Assembly: GCF_017814945.1 (NCBI RefSeq)
Contig: NZ_JAGIPX010000018.1
Location: 1-64,000, forward strand
Source of the DNA: Paraburkholderia sp. LEh10
Lineage (GTDB): Bacteria > Pseudomonadota > Gammaproteobacteria > Burkholderiales > Burkholderiaceae
DNA length: 64,000 nt
Direction of reading: 5' to 3'
Below the pieces are notes generated by a model. It saw only the letters and a list, made by a program, of their open reading frames with translations. It searched no databases and was not told the origin of the DNA. The first letter of the stretch is position 1. Each line of letters starts with the position of its first letter. This document shows positions 26,310-35,245 of the stretch, one piece after another. Position numbers and translations under genes: made by a program.

Positions 26310-26630
26310 CGGGCTGCCGGCGCGCCGCGGAGTGAAAGCCATTGCAGCACGCTCGCGCCGCGGCCGTCCACGAACCCGTATCGGGGAGATCCGGAACCCG
26401 AAACAGACGCGCGATCTGTTTCATCACCTGGAATTTCCGGCGTTTACCCTGCCGCCCCGAATCGGTGCAGCACGACAATAAATCCACTACAATCCCGCGC
26501 TCGAAGCCGGTCCAACCGGTTTTGTCTGCGTGGACACCAGAAACCGCGCGCGGCGTCGCGCGAACGAGACAACCGCGAGTCACGCTGCCGCCTCATCAGC
26601 GGCCTGCACGGCTCACAACACCGCCCGATC
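26310..26630 (+). promoter_or_regulatory. Gap upstream of panC with a probable promoter
   Basis: These 321 bases hold no gene. An A/T-rich spot near 26480-26500 contains TACAAT (in ccactacaatcccg), a good -10 box for the panC-panD unit. No matching -35 is obvious. Confidence 0.4.
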
Positions 26631-27464
26631 ATGAAAGTCATCAGCTCGATCCAGGAATTGCGCGACCAGTTGCGCGGCCAGAACCGCACCGCCTTTGTGC
26701 CGACGATGGGCAACCTGCACGAAGGCCATCTGTCGCTGATGCGCCTTGCGCGCCAGCACGGTGACCCGGTCGTGGCAAGCATCTTCGTGAACCGTCTGCA
26801 GTTTGGCCCGAACGAAGACTTCGACAAATACCCGCGCACGCTCGAAGCCGATATCGAGAAGCTGCAGAAGGAAAACGTCTACGTACTGTTCGCGCCGACG
26901 GAGCGCGACATGTATCCGCAGCCGCAGGAATACCGCGTGCACCCGCCGCACGACCTGGGCGACATCCTGGAAGGCGAGTTCCGGCCCGGCTTTTTCACGG
27001 GCGTATGCACGGTCGTGATGAAGCTGATGTCGTGTGTGCAGCCGCGCGTCGCCGTGTTCGGCAAGAAGGACTACCAGCAATTGATGATCGTGCGCGCGAT
27101 GACGGAGCAGTTCGCGCTGCCCACCGACATCATCGCCGCCGAAACCGTGCGCGACACCGACGGCCTCGCGCTCAGCTCGCGCAACCGTTATCTGACTGAA
27201 TCCGAGCGCGCCGAAGCGCCGATGCTCGCGGCCACGCTCGCGCGCGTGCGCGAGGGCGTGCTGTCGGGCAATCGCGATTTCGCGAAGCTGGAACAGGAGG
27301 CGATGGCGTCGCTGGCCGCGCGCGGCTGGAAACCGGACTACATCGCGATTCGCAAGCGCGCGAATCTGGTCGCGCCCGCCGCGCACGAGCACGACGCGGC
27401 GCTTGTCGTGCTGGCCGCCGCGAAGCTCGGCGCGACGCGCCTGATCGACAACCTCGAGATCTGA
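26631..27464 (+). CDS. panC: Pantothenate synthetase
   Basis: PanC joins pantoate and beta-alanine using ATP to make pantothenate. The 277-residue protein is the family length. It has the nucleotidyl-transferase HxGH motif in PTMGNLHEGHLSLMR, the pantoate-binding FGKKDYQQLMIVRAM, and the later LSSRNRYLT loop. The beta-alanine comes from PanD, encoded 64 bases downstream. panB is not in the window. Confidence 0.97.
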   Translation: MKVISSIQELRDQLRGQNRTAFVPTMGNLHEGHLSLMRLARQHGDPVVASIFVNRLQFGPNEDFDKYPRTLEADIEKLQKENVYVLFAPTERDMYPQPQEYRVHPPHDLGDILEGEFRPGFFTGVCTVVMKLMSCVQPRVAVFGKKDYQQLMIVRAMTEQFALPTDIIAAETVRDTDGLALSSRNRYLTESERAEAPMLAATLARVREGVLSGNRDFAKLEQEAMASLAARGWKPDYIAIRKRANLVAPAAHEHDAALVVLAAAKLGATRLIDNLEI

Positions 27465-27528
27465 ACCTCAACCGCGGCGCCCGCGCGGCCGGACACGGCC
27501 CGCGCGCAGCGAAGCCCAAGGATTAGCC

Positions 27529-27915
27529 ATGCAACGCAACATGCTGAAGTCGAAGATTCACCGCGCGGCCGTCACGCACTGCGAGCTGCACTACGAAGGC
27601 TCGTGCGCAATCGACGAAAACCTGCTGGAAGCCGCGAACATCGTCGAGAACGAGCGCATCGACATCTGGAACATCAACAACGGCGAGCGCTTTTCGACGT
27701 ACGCGATCAAGGGCGAGCGCGGCAGCGGCATGATCTCGCTGAACGGCTCGGCGGCGCGGCGCGCGCAACTGGGCGACCTGGTGATCATCGCGGCGTTCGC
27801 GAACGTCGACGAGGAAGAGTTGAAGGCGGGATGGAAGCCGAATCTCGTGTTCGTCGACGAGAACAATGTGATCAAGGGCAACCGCGATCACGTGCCGACA
27901 CAAAGCTGGACCTGA
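27529..27915 (+). CDS. panD: Aspartate 1-decarboxylase proenzyme
   Basis: PanD makes beta-alanine from aspartate with a pyruvoyl cofactor. The 128-residue proenzyme carries the self-cleavage site Gly24-Ser25 in HYEGSCAID, which yields the pyruvoyl group, as well as the NGERFSTYAI and LNGSAARRAQLGD segments of the active site. It follows panC closely and completes the local pantothenate branch. Confidence 0.97.
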   Translation: MQRNMLKSKIHRAAVTHCELHYEGSCAIDENLLEAANIVENERIDIWNINNGERFSTYAIKGERGSGMISLNGSAARRAQLGDLVIIAAFANVDEEELKAGWKPNLVFVDENNVIKGNRDHVPTQSWT

Positions 27916-27988
27916 GCGCTCGCCGCGCCGTCACAGGCTGAGGGCGCGCGGCGCAGCGGTTCGGCGCATGCTCCGCTGTGAGCGTGCG

Positions 27989-28663
27989 TCAGTTCTGCTT
28001 CGCGCCGCCTTTCGCGCCTGAGCCTTTCCCGCCTGTGCCCCTACCGTCGATCCATGCCGTGATCGACTCCCACTGCTCCAGATCCTTCTCGACGCGGCTC
28101 TTTGCGACGTCCCACAGCGTCAGGCCGTGCGCCGCCAGTTGCACATAGTTCTGCGTATCGCGCAGATAGCCGAGCACGGGCAGGTTCAGCCCGTCGACGA
28201 ACCGATGCAGCTGGTCCGCCGACTTCGTGCGCGCATCCACGCGCATGCCGACCACGCCGATTTCGATCGCGCCCTTGCGGACGGCCTTTTCCTTCGCGAG
28301 CCGTTCAAGAAATTCCTTGGTCGCGAGGATATCGAAGATGGACGGCTGCAGCGGCACGATCACCTTGTCGGCCAGCGACAACGCCACATTCAGCCGATTG
28401 CCGTGCAGACCGGCGGGCGTGTCGACGATGGCCTGTTCGAGGCCCTTGGGCGGCTTGGCGGGAGCATCCGGATCGACGTGCCAGGTTTCGATGGCCGGCA
28501 ACGTCCCCGGACGCAGATCGAGCCATGCATGCGCGGATTGCTGCCGGTCGAGGTCGGCGAGCGCGACCCACTGCCCTTCAGCCGCGAAATAGCCAGCCAG
28601 ATTGGTCGACAGCGTGCTCTTGCCCACGCCGCCCTTTGGATTCGCCACCACGATCACCGTCAT
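27989..28663 (-). CDS. Orphan ParA/MinD-type ATPase
   Basis: This 224-residue protein has a deviant Walker A motif (NPKGGVGKST, residues 8-17), a Walker A' aspartate (ALADLDRQQSAHAW), and the IVDTPAG switch. It belongs to the ParA/MinD/Soj group of dimerising ATPases that position plasmids, chromosomes or protein clusters. No parB or centromere-like repeats are adjacent. The start at 28663 (MTVIVVANPKGG) is the usual one; a second ATG at 28672 adds three residues. The Gly/Lys-rich C-terminus is unusual. Confidence 0.85.
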   Translation of the reverse strand: MTVIVVANPKGGVGKSTLSTNLAGYFAAEGQWVALADLDRQQSAHAWLDLRPGTLPAIETWHVDPDAPAKPPKGLEQAIVDTPAGLHGNRLNVALSLADKVIVPLQPSIFDILATKEFLERLAKEKAVRKGAIEIGVVGMRVDARTKSADQLHRFVDGLNLPVLGYLRDTQNYVQLAAHGLTLWDVAKSRVEKDLEQWESITAWIDGRGTGGKGSGAKGGAKQN

Positions 28664-28885
28664 GTATTGCATTCTCCCGGGAAGATGGCTGGCGCTGCCA
28701 GCCGGTTTGCCGCTCGACTTGCGGCCCGTCCGCGCTGCGCGGCCCGCTGATGCGGCGCGTGCTGCACTGCGCGTGACGTGGCCCGATTGTTCCAGCCGTT
28801 GATAATATCGGCAAAATTCGTCAGGCCGAAGCCCCTACGCATCCGGGGGACGCTTCCAGCCCCTTTTTTGAGAGCAAACAGGATC

Positions 28886-29305
28886 ATGAGCAAACTGCGC
28901 AGCGAATACACGATCGACCGTCTCCATGCACGCCAGAAAGGCTCACTGCCTGCGCTGCTGGGCGTGCGCGTGATCGGCCTCGAAGAAGGCACGCTGACGG
29001 CCGAACTGACGGTGCGCAGCGAGTTGCTCGCGCCGAACGGCTTTCTGCACGCGGCCACCGTGATCGGGCTCGCCGATACCGCTTGCGGCTACGCATGCCT
29101 CGCGCATCTGCCCGACAATGCGCGCAATTTCACGACGGCGGAACTCAAGAGCAATTTTCTCGGGACATCGACGCAAGGGACCATCCGCGCCGTCGCAAAG
29201 GCCATGCATCTGGGACGCAGCACGCAGGTATGGGACGCGACCGTCATCGCGCCGGACGGCAAGACAATGGCGCTATTTCGCTGTACGCAGATGGTGTTGT
29301 ACTGA
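28886..29305 (+). CDS. PaaI-family hotdog thioesterase
   Basis: This 139-residue single-domain hotdog protein of the PaaI/YigI type probably hydrolyses acyl-CoA esters. The conserved NGFLHAATVIGLADTACGYAC covers the active-site helix, and TTAELKSNFLG follows, as in thioesterases of this group. The ATG at 28886 is preceded by GAGAG; the upstream open frame to 28778 has no family match. The substrate is unknown and no pathway partners are nearby. Confidence 0.82.
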   Translation: MSKLRSEYTIDRLHARQKGSLPALLGVRVIGLEEGTLTAELTVRSELLAPNGFLHAATVIGLADTACGYACLAHLPDNARNFTTAELKSNFLGTSTQGTIRAVAKAMHLGRSTQVWDATVIAPDGKTMALFRCTQMVLY

Positions 29306-29467
29306 CGTACCCGCGCAGCGCCTCCTTGTCCGCGGGCGTGGCGAAGCCGCTCGAAGCCGGCCGCCTATGACGATTTACAACAAGTCCGGCCGCAGTTTCC
29401 GCCACCCGGCGAGGTATGATCGGACGCGCCATTGGCGTCCCAGCAGCGCGTCCATCATTCCAGCAAC

Positions 29468-31138
29468 ATGTCCCCTCAACCGCCGAATTTCCAGGCCGCG
29501 TTCGATGCGCACATCGCCGGCCGCCTCGACGAAGCCGAACGCGGGTATCGCGAGGTGCTCGAACACGACCCGCATCATGTGGATGCGCTCCATCTGCTCG
29601 GCGTCGTTCTGTCGGTACGCGGCGTATGGATCGAAGCCGAAGCGCTCATTCGCCACGCGATCGCGCTGAGAGAAAGCGCGCATTTCCTCGCCAATCTCGC
29701 CGATCTGCTAATGCGGCGTCAGCGAAGGCAGGAGGCTGAAGCAGCCTGCCGCCGGGCCATTGAAATTGACGCGGGCTGCGGACTCGCGCATTTCCACCTC
29801 GCCGAAGCGCTGGCGGGGCGGCAGCAAGTGCGGGAAGCCGAATCCGAGTATCGCCGCGCCATCGAACTCGAGCCCCGGCTCCTTGCCGCGCGGAACAATC
29901 TCGGCACGCTGCTGATGCAAGAGAACCGGCAGGACGACGCAATCGCGATCTACCACGAGACGCTCGAAATCGACGGCGCTTACATTCACGCGTTGTACAA
30001 CCTGGGGATGGCGCAGTTGCGCAGCGTGCGTCTGGCGCAGGCGGAAGCGGCATTTCGCCGGGCGCTCGGCATACAGCCGGATCACCGCGACGCCCTGCAC
30101 AATCTCGCGACGACACTGAAGCTCGCCGGCCGGTATGACGAGGCAGAAGCGCTCTATCGTCAGACGCTGGCGCTCGCGCCGGACTTCGCCGACGCCCGCT
30201 TCAACCTCGGTATCCTGCTGCTTACGCAAGGGCGCTTCGACGAAGGCTGGCTGCATGCCGAGGCCCGATACGCGCCACAGCGGCCGCGGAAAGATACCCC
30301 TGCGCCGTCCGGCACTCCGCAATGGCACGGAGAATCGCTCGACGGAAAGTCGCTCGTGTTGTGGCATGAGCAAGGTTACGGCGACTGCGTGCAGTTCGCG
30401 CGCTATGCACCGCTTCTCAAGGCGTGCGGCGTGCGCCACCTGACGCTGATGTGCCCGCAGCCGTTAAGACCACTGATCGAAACACTCGATGGCGTAGATG
30501 CCGTCAAGACGCATAGCGGCACCGTCGAGCCGCACGATTACTGGGCGTACCCGCTGAGCCTGCCGCTGCACTTCGGCACGACACTCGACACCATTCCCGC
30601 CGCGCTGCCCTATCTTCACGCGCCGCCGGATCGCATCGAGCGCTGGCGCGCGCGCCTCGGGGCGCGGCCGGGGCTGAAGGTCGGCCTCGTCTGGAAGGGC
30701 TTTGCCGACAATCAGCACGACGCGACGCGCTCACTGCCCGGCCTCACGCCGCTCGCGCCGTTGTGGTCGGTGGCCGGCGCGACGTTCTTCAGCTTGCAAA
30801 AAGGCCAGGGCGAAGCCGAAGCGATGGCGCCTCCCGCTGGTCAATCCGTCGTGCATCTCGGGTCGGCGATCGAGGATTTCGGCGATACGGCGGCCATCAT
30901 CGCGCAACTAGACCTGGTGATCTCGGTGGACACCGCCGCGGCGCACGTCGCGGGCGCCCTCGGCAAACCATGCTGGCTGATGCTGCCGTACGACTGGACG
31001 GACTGGCGGTGGCTGCGCGGGCGCGAAGATTCGCCGTGGTATCCGCGCGTGATGCGGCTCTTCAGGCAATCGGCTTCGCGGGACTGGACCGAGGTGGCAG
31101 AACGGATGGCGAAGGCGCTGCGGGCGTGGCGCGCATGA
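29468..31138 (+). CDS. TPR protein with C-terminal glycosyltransferase-like domain
   Basis: This 556-residue protein has seven to eight tetratricopeptide repeats (about residues 5-265, for example ARNNLGTLLMQENRQDDAI). A C-terminal domain resembling ADP-heptose/GT9-like glycosyltransferases follows (LVLWHEQGYGDCVQFARYAP, LKVGLVWKG, and LDLVISVDTAAAHVAGALGKPCW). The TPR domain likely presents a protein target, as in OGT-type enzymes, but the substrate and sugar are unknown. The ATG at 29468 (MSPQPPNFQAAF) is chosen over 29432. It is a lone gene followed by the tandem repeat at 31204. Confidence 0.8.
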   Translation: MSPQPPNFQAAFDAHIAGRLDEAERGYREVLEHDPHHVDALHLLGVVLSVRGVWIEAEALIRHAIALRESAHFLANLADLLMRRQRRQEAEAACRRAIEIDAGCGLAHFHLAEALAGRQQVREAESEYRRAIELEPRLLAARNNLGTLLMQENRQDDAIAIYHETLEIDGAYIHALYNLGMAQLRSVRLAQAEAAFRRALGIQPDHRDALHNLATTLKLAGRYDEAEALYRQTLALAPDFADARFNLGILLLTQGRFDEGWLHAEARYAPQRPRKDTPAPSGTPQWHGESLDGKSLVLWHEQGYGDCVQFARYAPLLKACGVRHLTLMCPQPLRPLIETLDGVDAVKTHSGTVEPHDYWAYPLSLPLHFGTTLDTIPAALPYLHAPPDRIERWRARLGARPGLKVGLVWKGFADNQHDATRSLPGLTPLAPLWSVAGATFFSLQKGQGEAEAMAPPAGQSVVHLGSAIEDFGDTAAIIAQLDLVISVDTAAAHVAGALGKPCWLMLPYDWTDWRWLRGREDSPWYPRVMRLFRQSASRDWTEVAERMAKALRAWRA

Positions 31139-31203
31139 TCGCGTAGCCGTCGATGACACCGCGACGCGCATGGCGTTTCGGCGCCGCGTTTGATGCAGGG
31201 TCC

Positions 31204-31431
31204 GACGCGGGTTTGACGCGGGTTTGACGCGGGTTTTGCCCGTGTTTGGCCTGCGTTTGACCTGCGTTTGACGTGCGTTTGACCTGCATTTGACCTGCGT
31301 TTGCCTGCGTTTGCCTGCGTTTGGCCTGCATTTGACCTGCGTTTGCCTGCGTTTTGCCTGCGTTAGGCCTGCGTTAGGCCTGCGTTTGGCCAGCGTTTGG
31401 CCTGCGTTTGGACTGTGTTTGGACTGTGTTT
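31204..31431. repeat. Degenerate tandem repeat, about 21 units of 10-11 bp
   Basis: About 21 head-to-tail units follow the consensus cctgcgtttga/g, with three cgcgggtttga-type units at the 5' side. Unit length stays at 10-11 bp, close to one helical turn. The region is T-rich on the plus strand compared with its surroundings and has no credible gene. It fills the 436-base gap between the TPR gene and doxX. Confidence 0.88.
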
Positions 31432-31574
31432 GTACAGCGGGTAGGCCGCACTTTGACGGGCATTTTTAACCGCGCTGCAGACGCCCGCGTGGACGGCGAT
31501 TGCCTCCCCGATCCACACCGCGACGGGCGCACGCGCGACTGACACCACGCGCGCCCCGTCCTTTCGTTACCCGC

Positions 31575-32009
31575 TCAAGCCGCCTTGCGCGTCTGCCCCA
31601 ACGCCGCCGCCTTTGCGCCGCCGACAGCGTAAAGTCCATTGCCCAGCAGCGACTGCACGACGAGGGTCACGGCCCAGAACGCCGGATACTCCCAGCCGCC
31701 ATGCGGCGACGCGAAGCCCCAGCCGTTCGGCAGATGCACCGACATCGCGCCCAGCATGAACGGCAGCAGCACCAGCGCGACCCAGCGAACCTGCACACCC
31801 GCAAGCAGCGCGATCCCGCCGAACAGCTCGACGAACGTCGTCACATACGCGAGCCAGCCGGGAAAGCCGATCGACTCGAAGAATTGCGCCGCGCCAGGCA
31901 GCGTGAAGACAAGAATTTTTTGCAGGCTGTGCGCGAGATACAGCACGCCGAGCGCGACGCGCAAGATCGTGGCGGCAAGCTCCGCTTTGTTGCTGGAGGT
32001 CGGGTTCAT
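31575..32009 (-). CDS. DoxX-family inner-membrane protein
   Basis: This 144-residue protein has four hydrophobic helices (about 12-32, 50-68, 75-92 and 110-128) and matches the DoxX family, with LRVALGVLYLAHSLQKIL at the start and VELFGGIALLAG in the middle. Family members include subunits of terminal oxidases and proteins of redox stress; most have no defined role. It is a single gene, and its start at 32009 fits the family. Confidence 0.87.
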   Translation of the reverse strand: MNPTSSNKAELAATILRVALGVLYLAHSLQKILVFTLPGAAQFFESIGFPGWLAYVTTFVELFGGIALLAGVQVRWVALVLLPFMLGAMSVHLPNGWGFASPHGGWEYPAFWAVTLVVQSLLGNGLYAVGGAKAAALGQTRKAA

Positions 32010-32130
32010 GTCGGTTCCTCATGACGGGTGTGACGCCGCGGGATGCGCCGTCGATGGAACGGACTTTATTCGAACCATTGCGCGGGAAAAACCGCTCTTG
32101 AGGTTTAGATTAATTCCTGATGAGAACGAA

Positions 32131-33657
32131 TCAGCCGACAGCCGCCCACAACCGTGTCAGGTCGAGATGCGTGGCGAGGGTGTCGGCGAGCCGTTCCAGC
32201 GACGCCTCGCGTAGCGCCGGGTAGTCGATCGCCTCGGCATCCGCCAGCCCCGCCCACGCGAGCAGCGACGCGCACGCGGCCGGCGTATCGAAGAGACCGT
32301 GCACATAGGTCGCGAGGATCTGGCCGTCGGCGGAACGCGCGCCATCCGGGCGCAAGGCGCCCGCTTCGCCGGCAAGCAGCAGCGCCGGCGTATCGAGCGC
32401 GCGGCCTTGCGTCTCGCCCATGTGAATCTCGTAGCCCGCGATTTCGGCGGCATTCGCAGCAAGGCGCCCCGTCACGTTCTTCAGCGTCTTTTCGCGCGTG
32501 AGCGTCGTCGAGAAATCGAGCCAGCCGAGCCCGGCGACCGTCGCAGGCGGCCCTTCGACGCCATACGGGTCCGCCACTTCGCGCCCGAGCATCTGCATGC
32601 CGCCGCAAATGCCGATTACGCGCCCGCCGTACCGCAAATGCCGCTGCAGCACGGCGTCCCAGCCCTGCGCGCGCAGAAACGCCAGATCGCCCTGCACGTT
32701 CTTCGAGCCGGGCAGAATGATCAGATCGGCAGGCGGCGGCGCACTGCCGGCGCGGACGTAGTGAAAGTCGACCTGCGGATGGGCGCGCAGCGCATCGAAG
32801 TCCGTATGGTTGCTGATGTGCGGCAACACGGGCACCACGACACGCAGCATCGCCGCACCGCTTGCGTGAGCCGCGCGCAGATCGCGCGGCAGCATGTCTT
32901 CGGCGTCGAGCGTGAGACCGTGCAGATACGGCACGACGCCGAGCACGGGCTTGCCCGTCTTCGCTTCGAGCCAGTCGAGCCCCGGCTTCAGCAGACTCAC
33001 GTCGCCGCGAAACCGGTTGATGACGAAGCCACGCACGCGCGCCTGTTCGCTTTCTGACAAACACGCGAGCGTGCCCGTCAAATGCGCGAACACGCCGCCG
33101 CGATCGATATCGGCGACGAGCACGACGGGGCAATCGACGGCTTGCGCGAACCCCATGTTCGCGATGTCGCGCTCGCGCAGGTTGATTTCGGCAGGACTGC
33201 CCGCGCCTTCGACGAAAATCGTATCGAACGATGCCTTCAGCCTCGCATACGATTCCAGCACCGCTTCGAACGCAACGGGCTTGTAGTCGTGATATGCGCG
33301 CGCGTCCAGATTCATCCGGGCCTTGCCGTGAATGATCACCTGCGCGCCGCGGTCGCTGGTCGGCTTGAGCAGCACGGGGTTGAGATCGGTGTGCGCGTCG
33401 ATGCCCGCGGCCACTGCCTGCAACGCCTGCGCGCGGCCGATCTCGCCGCCGTCGACGGTCACCGCGCTGTTCAGCGCCATGTTCTGCGGCTTGAACGGCG
33501 CGACCCGCGCGCCCGCGCGCCGCGCGAGACGGCACAAGCCGGCGACGAGCGTGCTCTTGCCCGCATCGGACGTCGTGCCTTGAATCATCAGCGTGCCCGT
33601 GGGCAGGTAAAGGGGCAGGTCGGGCGATTCGGGAGAAGCGTCATCAAAAGCGGACAC
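32131..33657 (-). CDS. cobQ: Cobyric acid synthase
   Basis: CobQ amidates four side chains of adenosylcobyrinic acid diamide using glutamine and ATP. The product (508 residues from the GTG at 33657) has the N-terminal dethiobiotin-synthetase-like domain (IQGTTSDAGKSTLVAGLCR) and a C-terminal class I amidotransferase domain with the cysteine nucleophile in ICGGMQMLG and histidine in YVHGLFD. The start is uncertain: the frame opens at a TTG at 33750, GTG 33657 gives about 23 residues before the P-loop, and ATG 33588 would begin at the P-loop. It is divergent from cobU. Confidence 0.93.
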   Translation of the reverse strand: MSAFDDASPESPDLPLYLPTGTLMIQGTTSDAGKSTLVAGLCRLARRAGARVAPFKPQNMALNSAVTVDGGEIGRAQALQAVAAGIDAHTDLNPVLLKPTSDRGAQVIIHGKARMNLDARAYHDYKPVAFEAVLESYARLKASFDTIFVEGAGSPAEINLRERDIANMGFAQAVDCPVVLVADIDRGGVFAHLTGTLACLSESEQARVRGFVINRFRGDVSLLKPGLDWLEAKTGKPVLGVVPYLHGLTLDAEDMLPRDLRAAHASGAAMLRVVVPVLPHISNHTDFDALRAHPQVDFHYVRAGSAPPPADLIILPGSKNVQGDLAFLRAQGWDAVLQRHLRYGGRVIGICGGMQMLGREVADPYGVEGPPATVAGLGWLDFSTTLTREKTLKNVTGRLAANAAEIAGYEIHMGETQGRALDTPALLLAGEAGALRPDGARSADGQILATYVHGLFDTPAACASLLAWAGLADAEAIDYPALREASLERLADTLATHLDLTRLWAAVG

Positions 33658-33745
33658 GGTGGGCACGTTCGCGAACAGTTGAAAGGGGAAGTCCGCATTA
33701 TCCCATCGCACCTGCCGGCACGCGCTTTCGTCACGGCCTTGTCGG

Positions 33746-33751
33746 TACAAT
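33746..33751 (+). promoter_or_regulatory. Candidate -10 element for cobU
   Basis: TACAAT lies seven bases upstream of the cobU ATG, so transcription from it would start at or near the A of the start codon. No Shine-Dalgarno sequence precedes the ATG. The -35 region is poor. Confidence 0.4.
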
Positions 33752-33757
33752 CACGCG

Positions 33758-34303
33758 ATGATTTCCCGCGACCTCACCTTCGTCCTCGGCGGCGCGCGCT
33801 CGGGCAAAAGCCTGCACGCCGAACAGCTCGCGAGCGCGAGCGCACTGCCCGTCACCTATGTCGCAACCGCGCGGATCGGCGACGAGGAGTTCGCCGCGCG
33901 CGTCGCGCGTCATCGCGAGCGGCGGCCCGCGCATTGGGCGTTGCTCGAAGCACCGCTCGATCTGCCGCAAGCGCTCGCCCGTATCGATGCAGCCGGGCAT
34001 TGCGTGCTGATCGACTGCCTGACGCTGTGGCTCGCCAACCTTCTTTGTCCCGCCGATGGCTCGCCGCCCGTCGCCGATTATCTCGACCGTTTCGCGTTGC
34101 TCGAGCAGACGCTGATGCAAGCACGCTCGAAGATCATCGTCGTCAGCAACGAGATCGGTCTTGGCGTCGTGCCGCTCGGCGCGGCGACGCGTCTGTACGT
34201 CGACGAGCTCGGGCGGCTCAACCAGCGCATCGCGGCGATCAGCACGCAGGTCACGATGATGGTCGCGGGCCTGCCGTTGCATCTCAAACAGGCCAACGCA
34301 TGA
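33758..34303 (+). CDS. cobU: Bifunctional adenosylcobinamide kinase/guanylyltransferase
   Basis: CobU phosphorylates adenosylcobinamide and then transfers GMP to it. The 181-residue protein has the P-loop GGARSGKS at residues 11-18, the RHRERRP segment with the guanylylated histidine, and IDCLTLWLANLL. Family length is about 180. It opens a plus-strand unit with cbiB (overlap of four bases, ATGA), cobD and btuF. No Shine-Dalgarno is visible at its start. Confidence 0.95.
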   Translation: MISRDLTFVLGGARSGKSLHAEQLASASALPVTYVATARIGDEEFAARVARHRERRPAHWALLEAPLDLPQALARIDAAGHCVLIDCLTLWLANLLCPADGSPPVADYLDRFALLEQTLMQARSKIIVVSNEIGLGVVPLGAATRLYVDELGRLNQRIAAISTQVTMMVAGLPLHLKQANA

Positions 34304-35241
34304 TGATGTTGTCTCTGCCCCTCGTCGCGACGTTGGCCACGGCATCCGTCGCGCTCGACGGATGGTTCGGCGAACCGCGACGCGCGCATCCCCTCGTCGG
34401 CTTCGGCAAGCTCGCGACAAGGCTCGAAGCCGCGCTCAACACGGGCCAGCGCGGGCGGCTCTTCGGCATCGTCGCGTGGCTGCTCGCCGTCGTTGCGCCC
34501 GTTGCCATCGCGGCATGGCTGGCGCTCACGCTGCCGTTCGCCTGGGCGTGCGCGCTGCATGTCGCGCTGCTCTATTTCGCGCTTGGCGCCCGCAGCCTGC
34601 ACGATCACATCGCCCCCATCGGCCGCGCGCTTGCGAAGCGCGATCTCGCGCAGGCGCGCGTGTTGACGGCGCGCATCGTGTCGCGCGAAACGTCGCACGC
34701 CGACGAAGCCGCGCTGTCGCGCGCAGCCGTCGAATCGGCATTGGAGAACGGCAACGATGCGATCTTCGGCGCGCTCTTCTGGTTCGCGATCTTCGGCGGC
34801 CCGGGCGCACTCGCGTTTCGTCTCGCGAACACGCTCGACGCGATGTGGGGCTATCGCACGCCGCGCTATCTGCGCTTCGGCTGGGCAGCCGCGCGCTTCG
34901 ACGACGCGCTGAACTATCTGCCCGCGCGTCTGACGGCCATCAGCTACGCGCTGCTCGGCGACACGCGCACCGCGTTGCAATGCTGGCGCGAGCAGGCGCC
35001 GCGCTGGGACAGTCCGAACGCGGGGCCCGTGATGGCATCCGGCGCGGGCAGTCTCAATGTCGTGCTGGGCGGTGCGGCTGTCTATCACGGCATGATAGAA
35101 CAGCGACCGACGCTCGGCGCGGGCCACACGGCCAGCGCAACGCATGTCGACGCGGCGCTGATGCTCATCGAGCGCAGCGTCATATTGTGGCTCGCCGTAT
35201 TGATCGCGCTCGCGTTGCTGAGCGTGCCGTTTCAGGGCTGA
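34300..35241 (+). CDS. cbiB: Adenosylcobinamide-phosphate synthase
   Basis: CbiB (CobD in Pseudomonas naming) attaches (R)-1-amino-2-propanol phosphate to adenosylcobyric acid in the inner membrane. The 313-residue protein has four to five membrane helices and the family motifs DGWFGEPRRAHPLVGFGK, ETSHADEAALSRAAVES and ALENGNDAIFGALFWF. Its ATG overlaps the cobU stop by four bases. The amino-propanol donor is made by CobD, the next gene. Confidence 0.95.
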   Translation: MMMLSLPLVATLATASVALDGWFGEPRRAHPLVGFGKLATRLEAALNTGQRGRLFGIVAWLLAVVAPVAIAAWLALTLPFAWACALHVALLYFALGARSLHDHIAPIGRALAKRDLAQARVLTARIVSRETSHADEAALSRAAVESALENGNDAIFGALFWFAIFGGPGALAFRLANTLDAMWGYRTPRYLRFGWAAARFDDALNYLPARLTAISYALLGDTRTALQCWREQAPRWDSPNAGPVMASGAGSLNVVLGGAAVYHGMIEQRPTLGAGHTASATHVDAALMLIERSVILWLAVLIALALLSVPFQG

Positions 35242-35245
35242 CGCA

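Noticed and set aside
27989..28663. A plasmid or chromosome partition locus
   Set aside because: No parB gene and no parS-like palindromes are adjacent, so only an orphan ATPase can be supported.
31062..31331. Minus-strand reading frame over the 10-11 bp repeat (89 residues, Gln/Lys-rich)
   Set aside because: It is made by the repeat itself, has no family match, and overlaps the end of the TPR gene. It has no credible start signal.
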